A stretch of 17,692 nucleotides of DNA. Source: Flammeovirgaceae bacterium UBA2338 (GTDB lineage Bacteria > Bacteroidota > Bacteroidia > Cytophagales > Cyclobacteriaceae). The stretch spans positions 1 to 17,692 of the forward strand of contig DDUM01000043.1 of the NCBI GenBank assembly GCA_002344795.1, in the 5' to 3' direction. Position 1 is the first letter of the stretch; every line of letters starts with the position of its first letter. The notes under the pieces are model-generated. The model had not been told where the DNA came from, did not search any database, and saw nothing but the letters and a program-made list of their open reading frames with translations. Below are positions 1 through 5,403 of the stretch, one piece after another. The position numbers were made by a program, and so were the translations under genes.

Positions 1-1
1 G

Positions 2-73
<72 letters not shown>

Positions 74-101
74 CTTTGCTTCATAGCTAAGAGACCTCTT
101 C

Positions 102-117
102 TCCGCCTGCTGGCGGA
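102..117. repeat. 16-bp perfect palindromic repeat in the tRNA pseudogene
   Basis: TCCGCC-TGCT-GGCGGA forms a perfect 6-bp stem with a 4-nt loop. It is far more GC-rich than its surroundings and stands exactly where the anticodon arm of the intact tRNA-Thr would be. It resembles a REP-like interspersed palindrome. No other copy was seen in this window, so membership of a genome-wide family is inference. Confidence 0.6.
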
Positions 118-125
118 TGCTCTAC

Positions 126-150
126 CCTGCCTTCGCTAAGCTTCGGCAGG
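126..150. repeat. palindromic insert in the D loop of the tRNA pseudogene
   Basis: CCTGCC (126-131) pairs with GGCAGG (145-150) around an interior containing AAGCTT; a second CAGG follows at 151-154. The block separates the two halves of the tRNA-Thr-like D arm, which are contiguous in the intact neighbour, so it is an insertion. GC-rich palindromes of this CCTGCC...GGCAGG type are familiar to me as interspersed repeats in Bacteroidota genomes, but this is from memory and was not checked. Confidence 0.55.
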
Positions 151-183
151 CAGGCTCTGAGCTACAACAGCTTTCAAAAAGCC

Positions 184-251
184 GTTGATAATTGCCCGCT
201 ATTCGTTGTTCGCTCAATTCAACGACTAACGATCAACGAATAACCATCAAC
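184..251. repeat. imperfect inverted repeat between tRNA-Gly and the tRNA pseudogene
   Basis: The inner arms are 201-212 (ATTCGTTGTTCG) and 230-241 (CGATCAACGAAT), which match at 11 of 12 positions when inverted. The outer arms are GTTGAT (184-189) and ATCAAC (246-251). The element is built from variants of the word CAACGA/TCGTTG. It would fold into an interrupted hairpin in the tRNA precursor, where it could be a processing spacer or an interspersed palindrome. Its role is unknown. Confidence 0.5.
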
Positions 252-258
252 AGATGCG

Positions 259-331
259 AGCGGGAGACGAGGCTCGAACCCGCGACCTACAGCTTGGAAG
301 GCTGTCGCTCTACCAACTGAGCTACTCCCGC
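259..331 (-). tRNA. tRNA-Gly (anticodon TCC)
   Basis: The minus strand gives the acceptor GCGGGAG paired with CTCCCGC plus discriminator T. The D arm is standard (TAGCTCAGTTGGTAGAGC). The anticodon stem ACAGC/GCTGT surrounds the loop CTTCCAA, giving anticodon TCC (reads GGA/GGG). The T loop is TTCGAGC. No CCA is encoded. It is 14 bases downstream of tRNA-Tyr in the same transcript. Confidence 0.96.
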
Positions 332-345
332 TTGTTAACTTTTAG

Positions 346-428
346 TGGGGAGAGAAGGATTCGAACCTTCGAAGGAATACACCAACAGATTTACAGTCTG
401 TCCTCGTTGGCCGCTTGAGTATCTCCCC
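346..428 (-). tRNA. tRNA-Tyr (anticodon GTA)
   Basis: This is a class II tRNA with a long variable arm. The acceptor GGGGAGA pairs with TCTCCCC with discriminator A. The anticodon stem ACAGA/TCTGT surrounds the loop CTGTAAA, giving anticodon GTA (Tyr). The variable arm lies between the anticodon and T arms, and the T loop is TTCGAAT. It is the first tRNA of the cluster, with a leader of about 90 nt after the predicted transcription start. No CCA is encoded. Confidence 0.96.
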
Positions 429-523
429 TACTTCTTTCCGCACGCTAAAATAAAAGAACGTAATAAAGCCTTGTTGAACAATCTTTATACCTTTTTCAAG
501 GGCTTCCCCCGAAAATAGGAGTG

Positions 524-554
524 CAAAATTATACGGTTTTTCGGTATAGACAAA
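524..554 (-). promoter_or_regulatory. Bacteroidota-type promoter of the tRNA cluster
   Basis: On the minus strand TTTG (554-551) is followed after exactly 19 nt by TAATTTTG (531-524). This matches the Bacteroidota primary-sigma consensus TTTG-N19-TAnnTTTG at every specified base. Transcription would start near 517 and run into tRNA-Tyr, Gly, the tRNA-Thr pseudogene and tRNA-Thr. It lies downstream of the DUF721 stop codon, so the cluster has its own promoter. Confidence 0.8.
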
Positions 555-624
555 CGAAGGCCTCAGATTTGTAACAAATCAAAATGAACCCGAATGCCGA
601 ACTGTCCACAGCTGGGGTAATTTG

Positions 625-933
625 TTACATCAGAACAATCTCTCTCACCACATCAGCTCCGAATTCCTTTTGGAAAATATCCAGAATTTGCCCCTTGTGA
701 AGGCTAATGTCATGTTTCATGGCTGCAGACTCAATTTGTACAAACAGCACCCGATCTTTGATAAACACCTTTTTTGTGCGTTTGGCAATAGGTTTGCCCA
801 CCAGGCGCTCCCAGGATCCAATGATATTGGCCGCATCGAATTTGCTCTTGATGTGATAGGAGCTCAGTAACTTATTGATTGCCTGACCAATGTGCTCTGC
901 ATCTCCCGAACCTGAATTGAATCTATTTGCCAT
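625..933 (-). CDS. DUF721 (DciA-like) family protein
   Basis: This 102-aa protein has the typical short DUF721 layout: an N-terminal helical part around residues 13-25 (IGQAINKLL), the W-containing helix with the segment IIGSWERLVGKPIAKRT, then a strand-rich part (VLFVQIESAAMKHDISLHK) and a C-terminal helix. DUF721 includes DciA, the ancestral loader or operator of the replicative helicase DnaB. Short stand-alone copies next to recF are usual in Bacteroidota. The start codon ATG overlaps the recF stop by one base (TAATG), so the two are probably translationally coupled. The replication role is taken from the family; nothing here proves helicase loading. Confidence 0.85.
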   Translation of the reverse strand: MANRFNSGSGDAEHIGQAINKLLSSYHIKSKFDAANIIGSWERLVGKPIAKRTKKVFIKDRVLFVQIESAAMKHDISLHKGQILDIFQKEFGADVVREIVLM

Positions 934-2036
934 TATACTTCAACCAACTTACCACCATTAATAAGGAACAATTCGGCCTCCACATGGGCCTCCTTCAGCA
1001 AGGCCTTACTCCGGTCTGGTCGGGCATCTGTAATAAATAGTTGCCCAAATGTGCCATCAATTACCAACGTTACCAGCTTATTGATGCGTTCGTCATCCAG
1101 TTTATCAAAAATATCATCCAGAAGCAGCAACGGCTTCACCTTCTTAATATTTTCAATACTCTGAAATTCCGCCAACTTCAAGCCGATTAAAAACGACTTC
1201 TGCTGGCCTTGCGAGCCAATTCGCTTCAATTCAAACCCACCAAGAGTAAACACGAAATCATCCCGATGAATTCCAACGCTGGTGCGCTGAATAATCAAAT
1301 CTTTCCTCAATGATTTCTTTAAAATGGCTCCAAAATCCTGACCCGTGCAATCGGACTTGTATTCTATGTCTATTATTTCCCCGGCCTCCCCAGAAAGGAA
1401 TGCATAGTGGCTTTTAAAAAGTGGCAAAAATGATTCAATAAATTCTGCTCTTTTCTCATGAATATAATTTCCAGACTGGATAAGTTTTTGATCATAGGTG
1501 TCCAACAGATCATGATCGAGCCCTCGCTCTGCCGAAAGTCTAAGCAGACTGTTCCTTTGCTTCAGCTGATTCGTATAAGTAATGAGGTGCTCCAGATAGT
1601 TCTTATCCAACTGGGCGATCAGGCTGTCAAAAAACTTCCGTCTCAACTCACTACCACCCCACACCAGTTCTATATCATTAGGGGCAACCAATACGATGGG
1701 ATACCTCCCGATATGATCAGAAAGCCTTTTTGTATCATTTCCACCTTCACGGATAATCTTTTTGGAACCAATAGCATACGAACAAATCACTTCTGCACTT
1801 TGATTGTCGCGGTTAAATTGGCCTTTTACAATAAACTGATTTTTACCATGCCTCACATTTTGGGCATCTACCCCGTTCAAAGCACTTTTAGTAAAACCCA
1901 GGTAGTAGATAGCGTCCAGAATATTTGTTTTACCTACCCCATTTTTACCCAGAAAGCAGTTCACCTTATTATCAAAAGCAAAATGAGCCTCCTGATAATT
2001 TTTAAAGTCATATAAAGTGAGCTTTTTAAGGTGCAC
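933..2036 (-). CDS. recF: DNA replication and repair protein RecF
   Basis: RecF is an SMC-like ATPase that binds DNA at stalled forks and gaps and helps RecOR load RecA in the cytoplasm. The 367-aa length is normal. Motifs are in order: Walker A GKNGVGKT at 30-37 preceded by the usual N-terminal strand and FKNY; the ABC signature region GSQGQQKS at about 274-281; Walker B PLLLLDD at about 302-308; and the D-loop/H-loop region ending in FITDARPD. The start codon is GTG (2034-2036), which gives the classic HLKKLTLYDFKNY N-terminus; no in-frame ATG lies upstream. It is followed by DUF721 with a 1-base overlap and is divergent from pdhA. Only a weak minus-strand promoter was seen (TAATTTTA at 2101-2108, with TTTG 22 nt upstream). 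Confidence 0.97.
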   Translation of the reverse strand: MHLKKLTLYDFKNYQEAHFAFDNKVNCFLGKNGVGKTNILDAIYYLGFTKSALNGVDAQNVRHGKNQFIVKGQFNRDNQSAEVICSYAIGSKKIIREGGNDTKRLSDHIGRYPIVLVAPNDIELVWGGSELRRKFFDSLIAQLDKNYLEHLITYTNQLKQRNSLLRLSAERGLDHDLLDTYDQKLIQSGNYIHEKRAEFIESFLPLFKSHYAFLSGEAGEIIDIEYKSDCTGQDFGAILKKSLRKDLIIQRTSVGIHRDDFVFTLGGFELKRIGSQGQQKSFLIGLKLAEFQSIENIKKVKPLLLLDDIFDKLDDERINKLVTLVIDGTFGQLFITDARPDRSKALLKEAHVEAELFLINGGKLVEV

Positions 2037-2054
2037 GGTGAATTATTTAAGGGG

Positions 2055-2086
2055 TTTGGCTATTGAGAAGTACTGCCGTATTTTCG
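2055..2086 (+). promoter_or_regulatory. probable pdhA promoter
   Basis: TTTG (2055-2058) is separated by 20 nt from TATTTTCG (2079-2086), which departs from TAnnTTTG only at the seventh base. It places the transcription start near 2093, about 25 nt before the pdhA ATG. It lies in the 81-bp divergent gap between recF and pdhA. Confidence 0.5.
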
Positions 2087-2117
2087 CGGTTCACGATCCA
2101 TAAAATTAGTTAATTAA

Positions 2118-3164
2118 ATGGCCACCTCTACAAAGTCTAAAGGCAAATCAGCTAAAAAGAGCACCAAAGGCTCAAAAACTGAATTCTCAAAGGAAACCTA
2201 CCTGCAATGGTATGAGAGTATCCTTCTCATGCGAAGATTTGAAGAAAAAGCAGGGCAATTATATGGCCAGCAGAAAATCCGAGGTTTTTGCCATCTCTAT
2301 ATAGGGCAAGAAGCTTGCGCTGCTGGTGCGTTTACCGCTTTAGAGAAAGGCGACAAATGGATTACTGCCTACAGAGATCATGCTCACCCCCTTGTACTTG
2401 GGTCTGATCCCAATGCGATAATGGCAGAGCTTTACGGCAAAGAGACTGGTATCTCTAAGGGAAAAGGTGGGTCGATGCACATTTTTGACAAGGAGCATAA
2501 CTTCTTTGGCGGGCATGGTATAGTGGGTGGCCAGATCCCGTTAGGAGCAGGTATTGCCTTTGCTGAAAAATACAAGGGCACTAAAAATCTGTGCATATGC
2601 TATATGGGAGATGGCGCAGTGAGGCAGGGAGCCTTTCACGAAGCCCTTAACCTAGCTATGGTGTGGAAACTGCCTGTCATTTTTGTAATCGAAAACAATG
2701 GCTATGCCATGGGAACCTCTGTAAAGAGAACTTCTAATGTGACTGAACTTTATAAATTGGCATGTTCTTATGATATGCCTTCGGAGCCTGTAGATGGAAT
2801 GAGCGTGGAGGCAGTGCACGAGTCTGTAGCCAGAGCCGCAGAAAGGGCAAGAAAAGGTGAAGGCTCTACATTATTAGAATTTAGAACCTATCGCTACAAA
2901 GGACACTCCATGTCCGACCCGGCCAAGTACAGGTCTAAAGAAGAGGTACAGGAATATAAAGATCAGGATCCCCTTGAAGTGGTGAGGAAGACTATACTTG
3001 ATGGTAAAATGGCTACCCAAAAAGAAATTGATGCCATTGACAAAAAAGTAGATGCACAGGTAGAGGAGAGTGTAAAATTCTCTGAGGAGTCCAACTACCC
3101 CGACCCTAGTGAAGCCATGCACGATGTGTACGCCCAAACGGACTATCCATACATTACAGACTAA
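2118..3164 (+). CDS. pdhA: pyruvate dehydrogenase E1 component, alpha subunit
   Basis: This subunit binds thiamine diphosphate and, with E1 beta, decarboxylates pyruvate and passes the acetyl group to lipoyl-E2. The 348-aa sequence carries the E1 alpha hallmarks: the YRDHAHPL segment near residue 93, the GKGGSMH motif near 118, and the ThDP-binding motif beginning GDGAVRQGAFHE at about 164 and ending ENN about 30 residues later. The loop GHSMSDPAKYR, the site of regulatory phosphorylation in eukaryotic homologues, lies near 262-272. The first 20 residues are a Lys/Ser/Thr-rich extension before the fold starts at ETYLQWYESILLMRRFEEK. Branched-chain 2-oxoacid E1 alpha is a less likely alternative, since length and motifs fit PdhA. 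The beta subunit and E2 are not adjacent; the next gene has its own promoter. Confidence 0.93.
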   Translation: MATSTKSKGKSAKKSTKGSKTEFSKETYLQWYESILLMRRFEEKAGQLYGQQKIRGFCHLYIGQEACAAGAFTALEKGDKWITAYRDHAHPLVLGSDPNAIMAELYGKETGISKGKGGSMHIFDKEHNFFGGHGIVGGQIPLGAGIAFAEKYKGTKNLCICYMGDGAVRQGAFHEALNLAMVWKLPVIFVIENNGYAMGTSVKRTSNVTELYKLACSYDMPSEPVDGMSVEAVHESVARAAERARKGEGSTLLEFRTYRYKGHSMSDPAKYRSKEEVQEYKDQDPLEVVRKTILDGKMATQKEIDAIDKKVDAQVEESVKFSEESNYPDPSEAMHDVYAQTDYPYITD

Positions 3165-3172
3165 ATAAGGCT

Positions 3173-3202
3173 TTTGTTTGTATTTGCTAATTCTTAGTTT
3201 TG
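3173..3202 (+). promoter_or_regulatory. promoter of the TPR gene
   Basis: TTTG (3173-3176), an 18-nt spacer and TAGTTTTG (3195-3202) match the Bacteroidota promoter consensus with a perfect -7 element. The predicted start near 3209 is about 40 nt before the ATG at 3251. The 5' end of the transcript could fold: CCCTG at 3206-3210 pairs with CAGGG at 3220-3224, with an outer CAG/CTG. No T run follows, so this is not a terminator of pdhA. Confidence 0.65.
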
Positions 3203-3250
3203 CAGCCCTGTCTTAACATCAGGGTAAGCTGACAGCTATTATCATTAATC

Positions 3251-3937
3251 ATGGCAAAAAAACAAGAAAATAAAGACCTGCTCGAAAATCCAGATGCAAT
3301 TGCTGAGAAAGTAGAAGGCATCGAGCATTGGATAGAAGATAACCCCAAAATTGTATTTGGTGTGCTTGGCGCGCTGATTCTGGCAGTGGGGGCATTTTTC
3401 GGATATCGCTATTATGTAGGTACCCAGGAAGAGATAGCACAAAAAGAGATGTTTCAAGCAGTGCACTACTTTGAGGCTGACAGCCTAGACCTTGCACTGA
3501 AAGGTGATGGTAACAACCTGGGCTTCGAACAGATTATTGAAGACTATGGTTTGACTGACGCAGCTAATCTGGCTAATTATTATGCGGGTGTTATTTCCTT
3601 AATGCAGGGAAAATTTCAGTTGGCCATCTTCTACTTTGAAGACTTCAGTTCGGATGATATACTGATCCAACCAAGAGCATATAGTCTTATGGGTGATGCT
3701 TATATGGAGTTGAAGGATTATGAGTCTGCTGCCAAATATTACAATAAGGCTTCCAACTATAAACCCAACAAATTCTTTACCCCAACTTATTTGATGAAGG
3801 AAGCTTTGGCTTATGAGAAGCTTGATCAAAAAGAGAAGGCTGTATTGGTTTACCAAAAAATAATCGATGAATTTTGGGATTCTGGCGAGTACCAGAATGC
3901 AAGAAAGTTTAAGGCAAAACTGGAAACCAATTCTTGA
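3251..3937 (+). CDS. membrane-anchored tetratricopeptide-repeat protein
   Basis: This 228-aa protein has a charged N-terminus (1-31) and one transmembrane helix at about 33-52 (IVFGVLGALILAVGAFFGY). A periplasmic helical domain with TPR-like repeats follows, clearest in the segments LANYYAGVISLMQGKFQLAI, AYSLMGDAYMELKDYESAA and ALAYEKLDQKEKAVLVY. The architecture (one helix, then TPRs) resembles YfgM-type inner-membrane chaperone partners. Similar proteins sit beside ribH in Bacteroidota genomes, but the exact function is not known to me. It has its own promoter (3173-3202) and a strong terminator right after it (3960-3987), so it looks monocistronic. Confidence 0.85.
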   Translation: MAKKQENKDLLENPDAIAEKVEGIEHWIEDNPKIVFGVLGALILAVGAFFGYRYYVGTQEEIAQKEMFQAVHYFEADSLDLALKGDGNNLGFEQIIEDYGLTDAANLANYYAGVISLMQGKFQLAIFYFEDFSSDDILIQPRAYSLMGDAYMELKDYESAAKYYNKASNYKPNKFFTPTYLMKEALAYEKLDQKEKAVLVYQKIIDEFWDSGEYQNARKFKAKLETNS

Positions 3938-3959
3938 CAAAAACTTTAGATAACTTTGA

Positions 3960-3987
3960 AGGGATAGTTTTACTATCCCTTTTTTTA
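3960..3987 (+). terminator. intrinsic terminator after the TPR gene
   Basis: AGGGATAG (3960-3967) and CTATCCCT (3973-3980) form a perfect 8-bp stem with a TTTTA loop, followed directly by a T-rich tract (3980-3986, then ATT). It lies 22 nt after the TPR stop codon and 29 nt before ribH. A -7-like box TAACTTTG (3951-3958) touches its left side, so a ribH transcript may start within the hairpin. Confidence 0.85.
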
Positions 3988-4015
3988 TTCCTTGTTAATT
4001 TAAATTCGACAGAAC

Positions 4016-4483
4016 ATGGCAGGACCGTTAAAAACCACCTCCGAAAAAAGTAAGCTCAATATTTCCAATAAAAAATTTGCTATCGTGGTGGCAGAATGGA
4101 ATGAAGAAATCACCGAAGCGCTTTTTCAGGGTGCACACGAGGCATTGCTTCAATTGGGTGCGAAGAAGTCCAACCTGATCCGTGTCAATGTGCCTGGCAG
4201 TTATGAGTTGCCCCTTGCAGCCCAGCGAATGGCCAAACAAAAAGATATAGCTGCGGTAATTTGTTTGGGTTGTGTAATCCAAGGGGAGACACCCCACTTC
4301 GATTATATCTGCAACTCAGTAGCCAATGGCATCATGAGAGTAAACCTAGATACAGGTAAGCCAGTAGCCTTTGGCGTGCTCACCACGCTGGATAAAAAGC
4401 AAGCGCTTGAACGCGCAGGAGGCAAGTATGGCAACAAGGGAGAAGAAGCAGCGGTGACAGTGGTAGGGATGTTGGAGGCTTAA
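4016..4483 (+). CDS. ribH: 6,7-dimethyl-8-ribityllumazine synthase
   Basis: RibH condenses 5-amino-6-ribitylamino-uracil with 3,4-dihydroxy-2-butanone 4-phosphate, the penultimate step of riboflavin synthesis in the cytoplasm. The 155 aa show the family's active-site pieces. AEWN is at 26-29, with the stacking aromatic as Trp. PGSYELP is at 60-66. GCVIQGETPHFDY is at 85-97, where His94 corresponds to the catalytic His. PVAFGVLTT comes next, and then the ERAGGKYGNKG phosphate-binding segment. The length is normal for a 60-mer or pentamer type enzyme. The N-terminus is about 15 residues longer than the core fold. It is a single riboflavin gene, away from any rib operon. Its promoter is uncertain (see the -7-like box at 3951-3958). 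Confidence 0.97.
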   Translation: MAGPLKTTSEKSKLNISNKKFAIVVAEWNEEITEALFQGAHEALLQLGAKKSNLIRVNVPGSYELPLAAQRMAKQKDIAAVICLGCVIQGETPHFDYICNSVANGIMRVNLDTGKPVAFGVLTTLDKKQALERAGGKYGNKGEEAAVTVVGMLEA

Positions 4484-4560
4484 TCTAATACACTACAATC
4501 TCTTCTTAGTAGTCTCTTAAACGTCTTATTCCTACGTTCTTCACTCACTTGAATACTGAT

Positions 4561-4596
4561 GCAGTACTTATCTTATCGAAATCTTCCCCGTACTGC
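4561..4596. repeat. inverted repeat between convergent ribH and lipoprotein gene
   Basis: GCAGTAC (4561-4567) and GTACTGC (4590-4596) are a perfect 7-bp inverted repeat separated by 22 nt, in the 140-bp gap between convergent genes. No T tract follows on either strand, so it is a poor intrinsic terminator. It could be a weak bidirectional transcription end or chance. Nothing else recognisable was seen in 4484-4623. Confidence 0.3.
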
Positions 4597-4623
4597 TACA
4601 CAAGCTTATTCTTATTTCATTGA

Positions 4624-5235
4624 TTACAAATCAACTCCCGTCAGGGTGCCTTCAAAAGACAAGTCCACATCAACAGAAATCTCATTACTGCTCGCATCCT
4701 CATATACCATTTTCCCTACGAACTTTATTGTGTATGTACTCCCCGAGATACCAATGGTAAGCGTTCCGCTTTCTCCATCATATTCAATCTCACACTCGTC
4801 TGTAGCTGCATTGTAGTTCTTACAAGCGTAAGCATCTAATAAGAATCCTATCTTTTCAGAATAAGGTTCTGGAAACAAAAAAGATCCAGTAGACAGTGTC
4901 TGCGCTGCAGTAAACGGATTAAACACGATGGCACTTCCATTTCCTGAAACAATACCAGTGGAGGTATTCATTGTTAATCCAGTCGAAATGAATAAAATCT
5001 CTTGAGCAAACCCTTGTTGTGGAGGCGTGTCAGCTGAATTCATCATGTCAGGATTATTATCAAAGAAGCCAGAAACTAATTCATAAGTGGTTCCATCAAT
5101 AATCACTCGATTACTAATGACTACTTCATCATCCTTCTTGCATGAAAAACAAAACAAGAGCATCGACAAAATTAGAAGGAACCGGCTCAAGGTGATTACT
5201 GCGGTTTTCGGAGTCATTGGTTTGGTAGTTTTCAT
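4624..5235 (-). CDS. surface-type lipoprotein, unknown family
   Basis: This 203-aa protein has a basic N-terminus, a hydrophobic stretch (about 13-30) and a lipobox ending FCFS with the lipidated residue Cys32. Immediately after the Cys comes KKDDE, which closely matches the Bacteroidota lipoprotein export signal (Lys followed by Asp/Glu) known from Capnocytophaga. It is therefore probably moved to the outer face of the outer membrane. The rest is beta-rich with Gly/Ser/Thr turns (for example VIIDGTTYELVSGFF and GTLTIGISGSTYTIKFVG), and two Cys flank the segment ACKNYNAATDEC. No known domain was recognised. Met7 is an alternative start. It is convergent with ribH and separated by 168 bp from the upstream secreted-protein gene. 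No clear promoter was found in that gap. Confidence 0.85.
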   Translation of the reverse strand: MKTTKPMTPKTAVITLSRFLLILSMLLFCFSCKKDDEVVISNRVIIDGTTYELVSGFFDNNPDMMNSADTPPQQGFAQEILFISTGLTMNTSTGIVSGNGSAIVFNPFTAAQTLSTGSFLFPEPYSEKIGFLLDAYACKNYNAATDECEIEYDGESGTLTIGISGSTYTIKFVGKMVYEDASSNEISVDVDLSFEGTLTGVDL

Positions 5236-5403
5236 ATTACTTTCTTAAATTTTAAAAATTCTATTACAACAAACTGTTCATTAATTATCCGTTGGCTAAC
5301 AATTAGATTATTCAATACCAGTTTCTATCAGCTTCTTTATGAACGACCTATTTTTTCGTGGCTTGCCACCTAATACAATCACAGAAAGACATTTCCATTA
5401 CGT

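Larger units (their letters stand above)
93..171 (-). pseudogene. broken tRNA-Thr copy invaded by two palindromes
   Basis: Reading the minus strand from 171, the 5' part repeats the neighbouring tRNA-Thr: the acceptor GCTGTTG, then TAGCTCAG, then GGTAGAGCA, and later GAAGAGGTC. Two foreign blocks interrupt it. A roughly 29-nt palindromic block sits in the D loop (about 126-155). The 16-nt hairpin at 102-117 replaces the anticodon arm. After GAGGTC (93-98) the similarity to tRNA-Thr ends, so the T arm and 3' acceptor strand are missing. It cannot fold as a tRNA and has no usable anticodon loop. I read it as a tandem duplicate of tRNA-Thr that decayed through insertion and truncation. It lies inside the transcribed tRNA cluster, so it is probably still copied into the precursor RNA. 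Confidence 0.8.

Noticed and set aside
93..171. functional tRNA with an unusual large D loop
   Set aside because: The T arm and 3' acceptor strand are absent, and the stem at the anticodon position has a 4-nt loop (or a 7-nt loop without U33).
1458..2015. 185-aa plus-strand reading frame
   Set aside because: It lies entirely antisense to recF, whose motifs are intact.
3203..3231. terminator of pdhA
   Set aside because: The stem CCCTG/CAGGG has no T tract after it, and it lies downstream of the good promoter at 3173-3202, inside the next gene's leader.
4559..4816. 85-aa plus-strand reading frame
   Set aside because: It overlaps the lipoprotein gene antisense and has no recognisable features; the minus-strand protein has a signal peptide and lipobox.
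5355..5371. terminator hairpin (GTGGC/GCCAC) after the 658-aa gene
   Set aside because: On the minus strand the hairpin is followed by A's, not T's, and the loop would be only 2 nt or the stem 4 bp.
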